This document shows positions 15,825 through 23,805 of a stretch of DNA of 31,342 bases, piece after piece. The notes under the pieces are model-generated. The model did no database searches, had not been told where the DNA came from, and saw only the letters and a program-made list of their open reading frames with translations. The DNA lies in the NCBI RefSeq assembly GCF_034090345.1, contig NZ_JAXDSS010000124.1, forward strand, positions 1 through 31,342, given 5' to 3'. This DNA comes from Peptoniphilus sp034090345. GTDB lineage: Bacteria; Bacillota; Clostridia; Tissierellales; Peptoniphilaceae. A program made the translations under genes and the position numbers. Position 1 is the first letter of the stretch, and each line of letters opens with the position of its first letter.

Positions 15825-16513
15825 CAGAAAGTGATAAGAAAATAATTTTAGATAAGCAAAATTCACATCATTTTATGAGAGTGCTTAGGATATCAGAAAA
15901 TGAAGAAGTTGAAGCCGTAACTGAAAGCGGAATTTTCAAAGCGATTTTTGAGAGCTTTGATTCAGAAAATGTAGTTTTACAGATTTTAAATAAAGTAGAA
16001 AGTGAACACGAAAGTGAAGTACATTTGACCTTGGTGCAAGCTATTTTAAAAAGTGACAAAATGGAAGCTGCAATAAAAGGTGCTGTTGAAGTTGGAGTAG
16101 CATCTATAAATCCGCTTATAGCAAAGAGAAATGTAAGTGATATAGATAAAAAGACGGATAAAAAAATAGATAGATGGCAAAAAATTTCAGAAGTGGCAGC
16201 AAAACAATCTAAACGAGACTATATACCACAGGTTTCATATCCTATAAAAATTGAGAATTTAGAAAATTTTGATGGAGAATTGATAGTGTGCTACGAAAAC
16301 GAAGAAGACCTTAGATTTTTAGATTTAGATATAAAATCTAAGAATATAGCGCTAGTGATAGGACCTGAAGGTGGATTTGAAGATTCTGAAATAGATAAGT
16401 TGAAGAGTTATGGAGCGCATATAATATCTCTTGGCAAGAGAATATTAAGAGCTGAAACAGCGGCAATAACTGCCAGCTATCATATCATCAATTGTTTGGA
16501 AGGAGAAAAATGA
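15800..16513 (+). CDS. rsmE: 16S rRNA m3U1498 methyltransferase
   Basis: RsmE methylates N3 of U1498 in 16S rRNA. The 237-residue product has the N-terminal PUA-like domain (HHFMRVLRI) and the SPOUT knot C-terminal domain with LVIGPEGGFEDSEI (186-199) and LGKRILRAETA (211-221), both diagnostic. ATG 15800 lies inside prmA with AGGTAGG just upstream, so the two are translationally coupled. The stop at 16511-16513 overlaps the mtaB start as ATGA. Confidence 0.96.
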   Translation: MYRFFGKLTESDKKIILDKQNSHHFMRVLRISENEEVEAVTESGIFKAIFESFDSENVVLQILNKVESEHESEVHLTLVQAILKSDKMEAAIKGAVEVGVASINPLIAKRNVSDIDKKTDKKIDRWQKISEVAAKQSKRDYIPQVSYPIKIENLENFDGELIVCYENEEDLRFLDLDIKSKNIALVIGPEGGFEDSEIDKLKSYGAHIISLGKRILRAETAAITASYHIINCLEGEK

Positions 16514-17799
16514 AAAGAACATTTTCTATAACTACTCTTGGTTGTAAGGTGAATCAATATGAATCTGAGGCGATGAGTGAGTTATTTGAAGAAAAAGGTT
16601 ATATGAAAGTTGACCAAGAAACAGAAGTTGCAGATGTGTATATAATAAATACTTGTACTGTTACAAATTTATCTGATAGAAAATCTAGACAAGTAATAAG
16701 AAAAGCAAAAAGAGAAAATCCTGAATCTATTGTTGCGGTTGTTGGATGCTATTCGCAAGTATCTCCAGAAGAAGTTGCTTCAATTGAAGGTGTGGATATA
16801 GTTCTTGGAACTACTGAAAGAGCGGATATTGTAAATATGGTTGAAAATTTCCAAAATAATGGAGAATTTATTAACGCAGTTAGAAGTTTAGACGGAGATT
16901 ATGAATTTCAACCAATAAATATATCAAAAGAATCAGATATGACCAGGGCATATATGAAGGTTCAAGATGGATGTAATAGATTTTGTACCTATTGCATAAT
17001 ACCTTATGCAAGGGGAAGAATAAGGTCAAGAAGCATTTCTGATTCTGTGAAAGAGGCGAAGAGATTAGCTGAAGCAGGATATAAAGAAGTAGTATTGACA
17101 GGAATACACATAGGCTCTTATGGAAAAGAGTCAGGCAAAAGTTTAATAGAACTTATTGAAAGTATAGCTGAAGTTGAAGGCATAGAGAGAATTAGAATGT
17201 CTTCTGTAGAACCTATGACAATCACCGAGGAGTTTTTGCAAAGAGCAATTGCAACAGGTAAATTCTGTGACCATTTCCATTTATCTTTACAAAGTGGATG
17301 TGATAAGGTCTTAAAAGAAATGAACAGAAGATATACTACTAAAGAATATAAAGAAGTAGTTGATTTGATTAGAAAATATATGCCAAAAGCAGGCATAACT
17401 ACGGATATAATAGTAGGGTTCCCTGGAGAAACTGATGAAGAATTTGAAACAACATGCAAGTTTGTAGAGAAAATTGAGTTTTCAAGAATACATGTATTTA
17501 AATATTCTATGAGAGATGGGACTCCAGCTGCGAAAAGAACTGACCAAATTCATGGGGAAGTAAAACATAGTAGATCTCAAAAACTTATTGAATTAAATGA
17601 AAAATTAATGAAGAAGTTTGCTTCGGAGCAAGAAGAATTAGAAGTGTTATTTGAAGAGAAAATTGAAGATAAATATGTAGGTTATTCAACTAATTACTTG
17701 AGATGTGCTATTAATAGTCCAGATGACTTAAAAAATGTAACTAAAAGTGTTAGAATAGTATCAGAAGAAAGTGAACCTTTCGAAGTGGTTTTAAGTTAG
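16510..17799 (+). CDS. mtaB: tRNA t6A37 methylthiotransferase MtaB
   Basis: MtaB converts t6A37 to ms2t6A37 in ANN-decoding tRNAs using two iron-sulfur clusters. The 429-residue product has the three cysteines of the N-terminal UPF0004 domain (GCKVNQYES C12, INTCTVTN C49, VVGCYSQ C80), the radical-SAM triad CNRFCTYC (C155, C159, C162) and a C-terminal TRAM region. TLGCKVNQYESEAM is typical of MtaB rather than MiaB. An in-frame TTG at 16492 exists, but GGAAGGAG (16499-16506) places the start at ATG 16510, overlapping the rsmE stop. Confidence 0.94.
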   Translation: MKRTFSITTLGCKVNQYESEAMSELFEEKGYMKVDQETEVADVYIINTCTVTNLSDRKSRQVIRKAKRENPESIVAVVGCYSQVSPEEVASIEGVDIVLGTTERADIVNMVENFQNNGEFINAVRSLDGDYEFQPINISKESDMTRAYMKVQDGCNRFCTYCIIPYARGRIRSRSISDSVKEAKRLAEAGYKEVVLTGIHIGSYGKESGKSLIELIESIAEVEGIERIRMSSVEPMTITEEFLQRAIATGKFCDHFHLSLQSGCDKVLKEMNRRYTTKEYKEVVDLIRKYMPKAGITTDIIVGFPGETDEEFETTCKFVEKIEFSRIHVFKYSMRDGTPAAKRTDQIHGEVKHSRSQKLIELNEKLMKKFASEQEELEVLFEEKIEDKYVGYSTNYLRCAINSPDDLKNVTKSVRIVSEESEPFEVVLS

Positions 17800-17808
17800 G
17801 GGGATATA

Positions 17809-18147
17809 ATGGATTGTTTATTTTGTAAAATAATTGCCGGAGAAATTCCATCTGATAAAATTTACGAAGATGAGTTAATATATGCTTTTAATGATATTGA
17901 ACCACAAGCGCCTCATCATTTTTTGGTTGTTCCTAAAGAACATATAACTTCGCTTTATGAAATCAAAGAAAAAGATAAAGCTTTACTTGGACATATAATG
18001 TTAAAGATAAGTGAAATTGCCAAAGAAAAAAATTTAGAAGATGGATATCGTGTTGTTATCAACACTAGAGAAGATGGCGGACAGACTGTTGGACACCTAC
18101 ATTTTCACGTATTAGGTGGGAGAAGTATGAAATGGCCACCAGGTTGA
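17809..18147 (+). CDS. HIT-family (HinT-type) nucleotide hydrolase
   Basis: A 112-residue histidine-triad protein that probably hydrolyses adenosine phosphoramidate-type substrates. It begins MDCLFCKIIAGEIPS and ends with HLHFHVLGG (H96, H98, H100) and MKWPPG, the usual HinT pattern; its length is standard. GGGGGAT precedes ATG. It lies 9 nt after mtaB and is the last gene before the rpsU promoter. HIT genes are often found at this point in clostridial versions of the locus. Exact physiological substrate is not known from sequence. Confidence 0.93.
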   Translation: MDCLFCKIIAGEIPSDKIYEDELIYAFNDIEPQAPHHFLVVPKEHITSLYEIKEKDKALLGHIMLKISEIAKEKNLEDGYRVVINTREDGGQTVGHLHFHVLGGRSMKWPPG

Positions 18148-18155
18148 AAAAGATA

Positions 18156-18184
18156 TTGAAATTTAAAGCTTTAGAGTGTATAAT
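18156..18184 (+). promoter_or_regulatory. Promoter of rpsU-yqeY
   Basis: TTGAAA (18156-18161), 17-nt spacer, TATAAT (18179-18184). Expected transcription start near 18191, giving a leader of about 45 nt before rpsU. The leader contains a small TAGCT/AGCTA repeat of doubtful meaning. Confidence 0.75.
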
Positions 18185-18235
18185 TAATAAGAATTAGCTA
18201 AGAAAAGCTACCTTTCTATGAGGGGAGGGGAAACA

Positions 18236-18418
18236 ATGTCAGAAATTAGAGTTGGAGAAAATGAATCTCTTGACAATGCTCTTAAGAGATTTAAGAGACA
18301 ATGTGCCACTAGTGGAGTTCTAAAAGAAGCTAGAAAAAGAGAACATTATGAAAAACCAAGCGTAAAAAGAAAGAAAAAATCTGAAGAAGCGCGTAGAAAG
18401 AAGCGTTCAAGACACTAA
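18236..18418 (+). CDS. rpsU: 30S ribosomal protein S21
   Basis: S21 is a small basic protein near the anti-Shine-Dalgarno end of 16S rRNA. The 60-residue product starts MSEIRVGENESLDNALKRFK and ends in the highly basic RKKKSEEARRKKRSRH, as in Firmicutes S21. An ATG at 18218 would add six residues (MRGGET), but those encode the purine-rich Shine-Dalgarno region AGGGGAGGGG (18221-18230), so 18236 is the start. It is followed 10 nt later by yqeY, a universal pairing in this phylum. Confidence 0.97.
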   Translation: MSEIRVGENESLDNALKRFKRQCATSGVLKEARKREHYEKPSVKRKKKSEEARRKKRSRH

Positions 18419-18428
18419 GAGGTGTAGT

Positions 18429-18875
18429 ATGTCACTAAAAGACAAGCTCATGGAAGATTTAAAATCTGCAATGAGAGACAAAGATAAGTTGGCTAAAGAT
18501 ACTATCACACTTGTACGTGCCAGCATCAAACAAAAAGAAGTAGATGAGAGAATAGAACTCAATGATTCCGATATACTAAACATAATTTCTAAGCAAGTTA
18601 AAGAAAGAAGATCGGCAATTGATGAATTCAAGCGTGGGGATAGAGACGACTTAGTTGAAAAAACCAATGCTGAAATTGAAATACTACTTAAATATTTGCC
18701 AAAGCAATTAGATGAAGAAGAACTAACTGAAATCATCAAAGAAGTTATGAGCGAACATGGAATTAACTCGCCTGCTGATATGGGTAAACTTATGAAAAAT
18801 GTTATGCCTAAGGTCAGTGGAAGAGCAGATGGTAAGCTTGTAAGTGCAGTTGCTGGAAAATTACTAAAAGCCTAG
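18429..18875 (+). CDS. yqeY: YqeY/GatB-tail domain protein
   Basis: The 148-residue product matches the YqeY family: MSLKDKLMEDLKSAMRDKDK at the start, then LLKYLPKQLDEEELTEII and the C-terminal NVMPKVSGRADGKLVSAVAGKLL. The family resembles the tRNA-binding C-terminal domain of amidotransferase subunit GatB, and a role in tRNA handling is suspected but not settled. GAGGTG precedes the ATG in the block GAGGTGTAGTATG. The TAG stop at 18873-18875 forms part of the terminator stem. Confidence 0.94.
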   Translation: MSLKDKLMEDLKSAMRDKDKLAKDTITLVRASIKQKEVDERIELNDSDILNIISKQVKERRSAIDEFKRGDRDDLVEKTNAEIEILLKYLPKQLDEEELTEIIKEVMSEHGINSPADMGKLMKNVMPKVSGRADGKLVSAVAGKLLKA

Positions 18876-18896
18876 GGAAATCCTTAGGTTTTTTTT
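18871..18896 (+). terminator. Terminator after yqeY
   Basis: CCTAGGG / TCCTTAGG stem (one G-U pair) with loop AAAT, then eight T. It contains the yqeY stop and ends six bases before GAGGTG of the next gene, leaving no room for a promoter in between. Confidence 0.9.
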
Positions 18897-18911
18897 GTAA
18901 AGAGGTGTAGT

Positions 18912-20165
18912 ATGAAAAAAATTATTTTAGGTATTTTTTTATCTGTATTATTATTTACAACGGTTGATGCTAAAATTTTGGTTGTACCTATTCAGGGTGA
19001 AATCAATTCAGCAAAGACAAATTTTGTAGATAGTTCTATAAAAAATTTAAAAAGTGAAGATACAGTTATTTTTAAAATAGACACATATGGTGGCTCAATA
19101 GCTTCTGCTGAAGAAATAAAAAATTCTATAATGAGATCTAAAGCAAAGACTATTTCTGTAGTAGATAATAAAGCTGAATCGGCGGGAGTGTTGTTGACTA
19201 TTGCAAGTGATGAAGTTTATATGATTGAGGGTTCGACAATTGGGTCTGCAGAGCCAATTCCTAATACAGAAAAAACTTTATCTTATTGGAGGTCTATACT
19301 TTCAGATACGGCAATAAGACGTGGACGGAATGTAGATGTTATAGTAGCAATGGCAGACTCTGATGTAGCGATAGAAAATGTAGTTGAAAAGGGAAAACTT
19401 TTAAATTTAAATGCAGAAAAAAGTAAAGATTTAGGAATATCTGATTATACGTATAAAGATTTTGATGAATTTTTGACAGAAAATAATATAGTAGATTATG
19501 AGTTAGCTAATATGAATTTCGGCATGAAATTTTTAGATTTTATTTCATCTCAGGTAATTTCATCTCTATTTTTAATAATAGGTATGTCAGCTCTTGTCGT
19601 TGAATTATTTATGCCCGGTTTTGGAGTAGGCGGGGTTTTAAGCATAATAGCTTTTGGACTTTTTTTTGCAGGCAATATATTTGCAGGAAGTGCAAGTTGG
19701 TATGCTATGGCCATATTTGTTCTAGGGTTAGTATTGATATTTATTGAAATAATGATGCCGGGATTTGGGGTGGCTGGAATAAGTGGAATAATATCATTAG
19801 TATTAGGCGTAATATTTGCAATGGGTAGTTTAGAAGTTGCTATTAAATCATTATCTTTAGCTATAATTGTTACATTTGGTATAGGAATGTTTATGGTGAA
19901 AAAAGGAATGAAAACTAATTTATTTAATAGTCTTAAGTTAAATAATTCCCTTTCTTCTGAAGAAGGATTTTTAAGTGTTGATACAGCGAAGTTAAATGTT
20001 GGGGATATTTGCTTAACTAAAACTGTTATGAAACCTACAGGTTTTATTGAATATATGGATGTAAAGTATGAAGCAATTTCTGTAGATGGATACATAGACA
20101 AAAATGTTGAAGTCGAAGTTTCAAAGGTTGAAAAATCTAAAATTTATGTAAGGAGGGTAATTTAA
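18912..20165 (+). CDS. NfeD-type membrane-bound ClpP-class serine protease
   Basis: A 417-residue protein with an N-terminal signal or membrane segment (about 4-20), a ClpP-fold protease domain (about 21-190), four to six membrane helices (about 210-330) and a C-terminal OB-fold of the NfeD type (about 350-417). The catalytic serine is in KAESAGVLLTIASDEVYM (Ser90 of ESAG) with a candidate lysine at 121; the region TYGGSIASAEEI resembles the oxyanion loop. Long NfeD proteins occur with SPFH proteins, which they are thought to cleave or process at the membrane. The gene is joined to floA by a 1-nt overlap (TAATG). It corresponds to Bacillus yqeZ. Confidence 0.9.
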   Translation: MKKIILGIFLSVLLFTTVDAKILVVPIQGEINSAKTNFVDSSIKNLKSEDTVIFKIDTYGGSIASAEEIKNSIMRSKAKTISVVDNKAESAGVLLTIASDEVYMIEGSTIGSAEPIPNTEKTLSYWRSILSDTAIRRGRNVDVIVAMADSDVAIENVVEKGKLLNLNAEKSKDLGISDYTYKDFDEFLTENNIVDYELANMNFGMKFLDFISSQVISSLFLIIGMSALVVELFMPGFGVGGVLSIIAFGLFFAGNIFAGSASWYAMAIFVLGLVLIFIEIMMPGFGVAGISGIISLVLGVIFAMGSLEVAIKSLSLAIIVTFGIGMFMVKKGMKTNLFNSLKLNNSLSSEEGFLSVDTAKLNVGDICLTKTVMKPTGFIEYMDVKYEAISVDGYIDKNVEVEVSKVEKSKIYVRRVI

Positions 20166-21157
20166 TGATGTTTAACAGTGGTGCGATTTTAGGTAGCGGT
20201 GTAATAATTTTATTTGTACTTGTTTTGATATTTTTCTTTTCTTTTGTTCCAGTAGGATTATGGATAACAGCTTTCTTCTCAGGGGTTAAAGTGAAAATTT
20301 CAACTCTTATTGGTATGAAACTTAGAAGAGTTAGACCGGGTAGAATTGTAAATCCAATGATAAAAGCTACAAAAGCTGGATTGAATTTGAGAATTGAAGA
20401 TTTAGAAGGACATTATCTTGCAGGAGGAAATGTAAATACATTGGTAGATGCGTTGATTGCTGCAGAGAGAGCTAATATACCACTACCTTTTGAAAGAGGA
20501 GCTGCAATAGACCTTGCTGGTAGAAATGTATTGGAAGCTGTTCAAGTATCTGTAAACCCAAAGGTAATAGAAACTCCAAATATTTCAGCTGTGGCTCAAG
20601 ATGGTATTGAAGTGATGGTAAAAGCTAAAGTAACTGTCCGTGCTAACATAGACAGGTTAGTCGGAGGGGCTGGAGAAGAGACAATAATTGCAAGAGTTGG
20701 AGAAGGTATTGTAACTACTGTTGGTTCTTCTATGACATACAAAGCCGTTTTAGAAAATCCGGATTCAATTTCTAAGATGGTTCTTGAAAAGGGATTGGAT
20801 TCAGGGACTGCATTTGAAATACTTTCTATAGATATAGCTGATGTAGATGTTGCAAGAAATATTGGGGCAAGACTTCAAACAGACCAAGCTGAAGCTGATA
20901 AGAGAATTGCTGAAGCTAAAGCATCTGAAAGAAGAGCTATGGCGCTTGCTCGTGAACAAGAAATGAAAGCGGAAGTAGAAGCTATGAGAGCTAAGGTTGT
21001 AGAAGCTCAATCTCAAGTTCCACTTGCGATGGCAAAAGCTCTTAAGAATGGCAACATAGGAGCTATGGATTATTATAAAATTCAAAATATAAATTCTGAT
21101 ACAGACATGAGAAAATCTATATCTAATGCTACAGATGGCAAGGTAGATGATAAATAA
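20165..21157 (+). CDS. floA: Flotillin-like protein FloA
   Basis: FloA is a membrane-associated SPFH scaffold linked to membrane fluidity and lipid domains. The 330-residue product starts with a hydrophobic hairpin segment (about 7-40), has the conserved FloA text KAGLNLRIEDLEGHYLAGG, the SPFH region (QDGIEVMVKAKVTVRA), the AE-rich coiled coil (QAEADKRIAEAKASERRAMA) and GNIGAMDYYKIQNINSDTDM near the C terminus. AGGAGGGT precedes two adjacent ATG codons (20165, 20168); the second is an equal alternative. It overlaps both neighbours by 1 nt. It corresponds to Bacillus yqfA. Confidence 0.95.
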   Translation: MMFNSGAILGSGVIILFVLVLIFFFSFVPVGLWITAFFSGVKVKISTLIGMKLRRVRPGRIVNPMIKATKAGLNLRIEDLEGHYLAGGNVNTLVDALIAAERANIPLPFERGAAIDLAGRNVLEAVQVSVNPKVIETPNISAVAQDGIEVMVKAKVTVRANIDRLVGGAGEETIIARVGEGIVTTVGSSMTYKAVLENPDSISKMVLEKGLDSGTAFEILSIDIADVDVARNIGARLQTDQAEADKRIAEAKASERRAMALAREQEMKAEVEAMRAKVVEAQSQVPLAMAKALKNGNIGAMDYYKIQNINSDTDMRKSISNATDGKVDDK

Positions 21158-21618
21158 TGGGAAAAATATTAATTCCAATTGTATTTATTTTAATAAACAT
21201 TTTAATAGACAAGAAAAAGGCTGATTCTAAAAAGAAATCTGAAAAAAAAATAGATTCGGATAATTTAATGGACGATAAGAATAAAAATAGTATTAAGCAA
21301 AAAAAGAAAGAAAAACAGAATTCAGTAGAAAGTCTAATAGGAAATTTGATTGAGTCTATAAAACCTCATCTTTCTCCAGAAGACCAGAAAAAATATTCTA
21401 AGAAGATTGAGAATAAAAAAGAAACTCAAGAACTTCTTGAGAAGATAAAAGCTGAAAGAGAAAGTATCAAAAATGATAAGTATGAGTTTGTAGAGCCTGA
21501 AGTTCAAGATGAAAAAGTAGAAATAAATATGAAAAAAGAATTTACTAGAGATGAACTTGTAAAAGCTATAGTAATGAAAGAAATTTTGGATAAACCAGTA
21601 TCACTTAGGGAGAGTTAA
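21157..21618 (+). CDS. Small membrane-anchored protein of unknown function, downstream of floA
   Basis: A protein of 153 residues that I cannot assign to a named family. It has one N-terminal hydrophobic helix (about 3-17: KILIPIVFILINILI), a lysine-rich, low-complexity linker (about 18-55), a helical middle region (55-105), and a C-terminal helix FTRDELVKAIVMKEILDKPV (129-148) followed by SLRES. That last segment resembles short C-terminal helices I recall in small clostridial proteins encoded near floA, but this is a weak memory. It overlaps the floA stop as TAATG and ends in a terminator, making it the third gene of the nfeD-floA unit. A role as an FloA/NfeD partner on the inner face of the membrane is inference from position. 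Confidence 0.75.
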   Translation: MGKILIPIVFILINILIDKKKADSKKKSEKKIDSDNLMDDKNKNSIKQKKKEKQNSVESLIGNLIESIKPHLSPEDQKKYSKKIENKKETQELLEKIKAERESIKNDKYEFVEPEVQDEKVEINMKKEFTRDELVKAIVMKEILDKPVSLRES

Positions 21619-21629
21619 TCTCCCTTTTT
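21607..21629 (+). terminator. Terminator of the nfeD-floA unit
   Basis: AGGGAGA (21607-21613), loop GTTAA, TCTCCCT (21619-21625), then TTTT. The stop codon of the preceding gene is in the loop. Confidence 0.85.
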
Positions 21630-21660
21630 CTGTGTCTGTGTAGAATACAGGATTTATTTA

Positions 21661-21669
21661 TGATATAAT
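21661..21669 (+). promoter_or_regulatory. Extended -10 promoter of phoH operon
   Basis: TGATATAAT, that is TG, one base, then a perfect TATAAT (21664-21669), 22 nt before the phoH start. No good -35 is seen (TAGAAT at 21641). It would drive the long phoH-to-ppsR run of nearly touching genes. Confidence 0.55.
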
Positions 21670-21690
21670 TTTAGGTTACAGGAGGTATTA

Positions 21691-22647
21691 ATGGCAGAAT
21701 TAAAAGTTGATATTTCAAAATTAAATAGTGATTTAAAACCAATCTTATTTGGAAAATTAGATGAATATTTAATAACAATAGAGAAAAATTTTGATGTAAA
21801 TATAAAAGCTTCAGATTATTTTTTAAATATAAAGGGAGAAAGAGCTGAGTTCGCTAAAATTCTATTAGAAAATTTAATGGAGTTGATACTAAGACAAAAG
21901 TCATTAGACAAAAGTGAATTTGATTATGCACTGAGCTTAGTTAAAGATGGGCATACGGAATCAATTGCTGAATTATTAAATGAAACGATAGTCTATACAG
22001 CTATGGGCAAGCCAATAAGGGCTAAGACATTGGGCCAAAAGAAGTATTTAGATGCAATTAAAAAGAATGATGTATGTTTTGGTATTGGCCCCGCTGGTAC
22101 TGGTAAGACATATTTGGCGATGGCATGTGCTGTAAAAGCTTTTAAAAATCAAGAAGTTTCAAGAATAATTTTAACTAGACCTGCTGTTGAAGCTGGAGAA
22201 AGTTTGGGATTTTTACCTGGGGATTTACAGATGAAAGTAGACCCTTATTTAAGACCTTTATATGATGCACTTTTTGAAATGTTGGGCGTAGAGAATTACA
22301 ACAAGTATGTTGAAAAGGGAATGATAGAAGTTGCTCCTCTTGCCTATATGAGAGGGAGAACTTTAGACTCAGCATTTGTAATATTAGATGAAGCTCAAAA
22401 CACAACGAATGAGCAAATGAAGATGTTTTTAACAAGGCTTGGTTATGGTTCTAAAGCAATAATAACTGGAGATATAACTCAAACGGATTTGCCAAAATCA
22501 AAATCTTCAGGACTTAAGGTAGTCTTAAATATCTTAAAAAATGTAAAGGGAGTTGGAATTACTTATCTGACATCAAAAGACATTGTAAGACACCCATTAG
22601 TGCAAAGAATTATAGAAGCTTATGATAAATTTGAAAAGAGAAAATAA
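21691..22647 (+). CDS. PhoH-family ATPase
   Basis: The 318-residue product is a standard bacterial PhoH-like protein with an N-terminal KH-like region (about 1-100) and the helicase-like ATPase: Walker A GPAGTGKT (133-140), LTRPAVEAGE, and Walker B AFVILDEAQN (228-237), ending in TSKDIVRHPLVQRIIEAY. It is thought to act in RNA metabolism or ribosome-associated processing, supported by its constant link with ybeY. AGGAGG precedes ATG. It overlaps ybeY by 1 nt (TAATG). Often labelled phoL or phoH; I leave the symbol blank because the phosphate-starvation name is misleading. Confidence 0.94.
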   Translation: MAELKVDISKLNSDLKPILFGKLDEYLITIEKNFDVNIKASDYFLNIKGERAEFAKILLENLMELILRQKSLDKSEFDYALSLVKDGHTESIAELLNETIVYTAMGKPIRAKTLGQKKYLDAIKKNDVCFGIGPAGTGKTYLAMACAVKAFKNQEVSRIILTRPAVEAGESLGFLPGDLQMKVDPYLRPLYDALFEMLGVENYNKYVEKGMIEVAPLAYMRGRTLDSAFVILDEAQNTTNEQMKMFLTRLGYGSKAIITGDITQTDLPKSKSSGLKVVLNILKNVKGVGITYLTSKDIVRHPLVQRIIEAYDKFEKRK

Positions 22648-23093
22648 TGGAAATACTTTTTGATGATAGACAAGATGATGTATATCTTGATGAAGAAGGA
22701 ATAGAACTAATAAAAAAAGCTGTTGGAGAAACTTTGAACCATCTTAATATGGATAAAGATGTTATAGTAAGTATTTCACTGGTTAATGAAGAAGAAATAC
22801 AAACTTTGAACAGAGATTTTAGGGGAGTTGATAAAGTTACAGACGTTTTATCTTTTCCTCTTGATGACGAGTTTCAAATACATCCTACAATGCTAGGAGA
22901 TGTGGTAATTAATACTAAAAGGGTTCTTGAACAGGCTAAAGAGTTTGGACATTCTAATGAAAGAGAAATAGCATATTTAACAGTGCATTCAACTCTACAC
23001 CTATTAGGATATGACCATATGCAAGATGATGAGAAAAAAGAGATGAGAGAAATAGAAGAAGTTGTTATGAAACGAATGGGAACTTTGAGGTGA
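22647..23093 (+). CDS. ybeY: Endoribonuclease YbeY
   Basis: YbeY is a single-strand endoribonuclease for 16S rRNA 3'-end maturation. The 148-residue product has the invariant metal motif HSTLHLLGYDH (H114, H118, H124) and the upstream segment NRDFRGVDKVTDVLSFPL typical of the family. It overlaps the stop of the PhoH gene by 1 nt. The PgpH (7TM-HD) gene usually found between phoH and ybeY in Firmicutes is missing here. Confidence 0.96.
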   Translation: MEILFDDRQDDVYLDEEGIELIKKAVGETLNHLNMDKDVIVSISLVNEEEIQTLNRDFRGVDKVTDVLSFPLDDEFQIHPTMLGDVVINTKRVLEQAKEFGHSNEREIAYLTVHSTLHLLGYDHMQDDEKKEMREIEEVVMKRMGTLR

Positions 23094-23097
23094 TAGA

Positions 23098-23805
23098 TTG
23101 AAAAAAGGTGGATTTATTGCTTCGTTTAACAACGCAGTTCAGGGGATTATATCTGCATTAAAAACTGAAAGAAATTTAAAGTTTCATTATATAGCGGCAT
23201 TGGGAACTATTTTTATATCTCTATTTATGGATTTTACAAAAACAGAATTTTTAATACTGTTATTGTCTATAATATTTGTGGTTGTTGCAGAGATGATAAA
23301 TACAGCTATAGAGAGAACTGTAGATTTGATTGTGCAAGAATATAATCCAATTGCCAAGTATGTAAAAGACGTTTCAGCAGGAGCGGTTATGCTAAGTGCT
23401 ATAAATGCATTTATAGTTGGATATTTGTTGTTTTACAATAAATTTGCAATGTACACTGAATTTGGTCTGAGAAAGATTGCTAATTCAAATGAACACTTGG
23501 CGTTTGTAACAGTTTTATTAGTTTTAATTTTGACTGTTGGAGGAAAGTATTTAAGAGCTAAAATAAATGGTGGCACTTATTTTCAAGGAGGAGCAGTTTC
23601 AGGACATTCAGCTTTGGCTTTTTGTGCTTCAACAATTATTTCTCTTCTTACAATGAATGCATTAATTACATTTTCAGTATTTGGAATAGCATTGTTAGTT
23701 GCAGAAAGTAGAGTAGAAGGTAAAATTCACACTATAAGCGAAGTGATTTCAGGGGCTATATTGGGGATAAGTGTGGCTATTATAATATTTAAGGTAGTGG
23801 GATAA
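23098..23805 (+). CDS. Fusion of undecaprenol/diacylglycerol kinase (DgkA) and PAP2 phosphatase
   Basis: The 235-residue product joins two membrane enzymes. Residues 1-110 are a Gram-positive DgkA-type lipid kinase, with ALKTERNLKFHY and the catalytic helix AEMINTAIERTVDL (E65, N68, E72). Residues 130-235 form a PAP2-like domain with AVSGHSA (168-170 SGH) and SRVEGKIHTISEV (S204, R205, H211). Compared with classical PAP2 motifs, the K-x6-RP element reads K-x6-NG (K150) and the final Asp is Glu (E215). Together the halves could phosphorylate undecaprenol and remove phosphate from its (pyro)phosphate form in lipid-carrier recycling. The start is TTG at 23098, after GAGGTGAT. It overlaps cdd by 1 nt. 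Confidence 0.9.
   Translation: MKKGGFIASFNNAVQGIISALKTERNLKFHYIAALGTIFISLFMDFTKTEFLILLLSIIFVVVAEMINTAIERTVDLIVQEYNPIAKYVKDVSAGAVMLSAINAFIVGYLLFYNKFAMYTEFGLRKIANSNEHLAFVTVLLVLILTVGGKYLRAKINGGTYFQGGAVSGHSALAFCASTIISLLTMNALITFSVFGIALLVAESRVEGKIHTISEVISGAILGISVAIIIFKVVG

Noticed and set aside
16492..16494. TTG start for mtaB giving six extra residues
   Set aside because: Those codons encode the Shine-Dalgarno itself; ATG at 16510 has correct spacing and overlaps the rsmE stop as ATGA.
18195..18210. TAGCT/AGCTA hairpin in the rpsU leader as a ribosomal-protein regulatory element
   Set aside because: Five base pairs with a 6-nt AT-rich loop is too weak, and I recognise no S21-binding motif.
19550..20101. 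183-residue minus-strand frame across the nfeD gene
   Set aside because: It is an antisense shadow of the membrane and OB regions of the protease, rich in Pro/Asn from reversed codons, with no ribosome-binding site.
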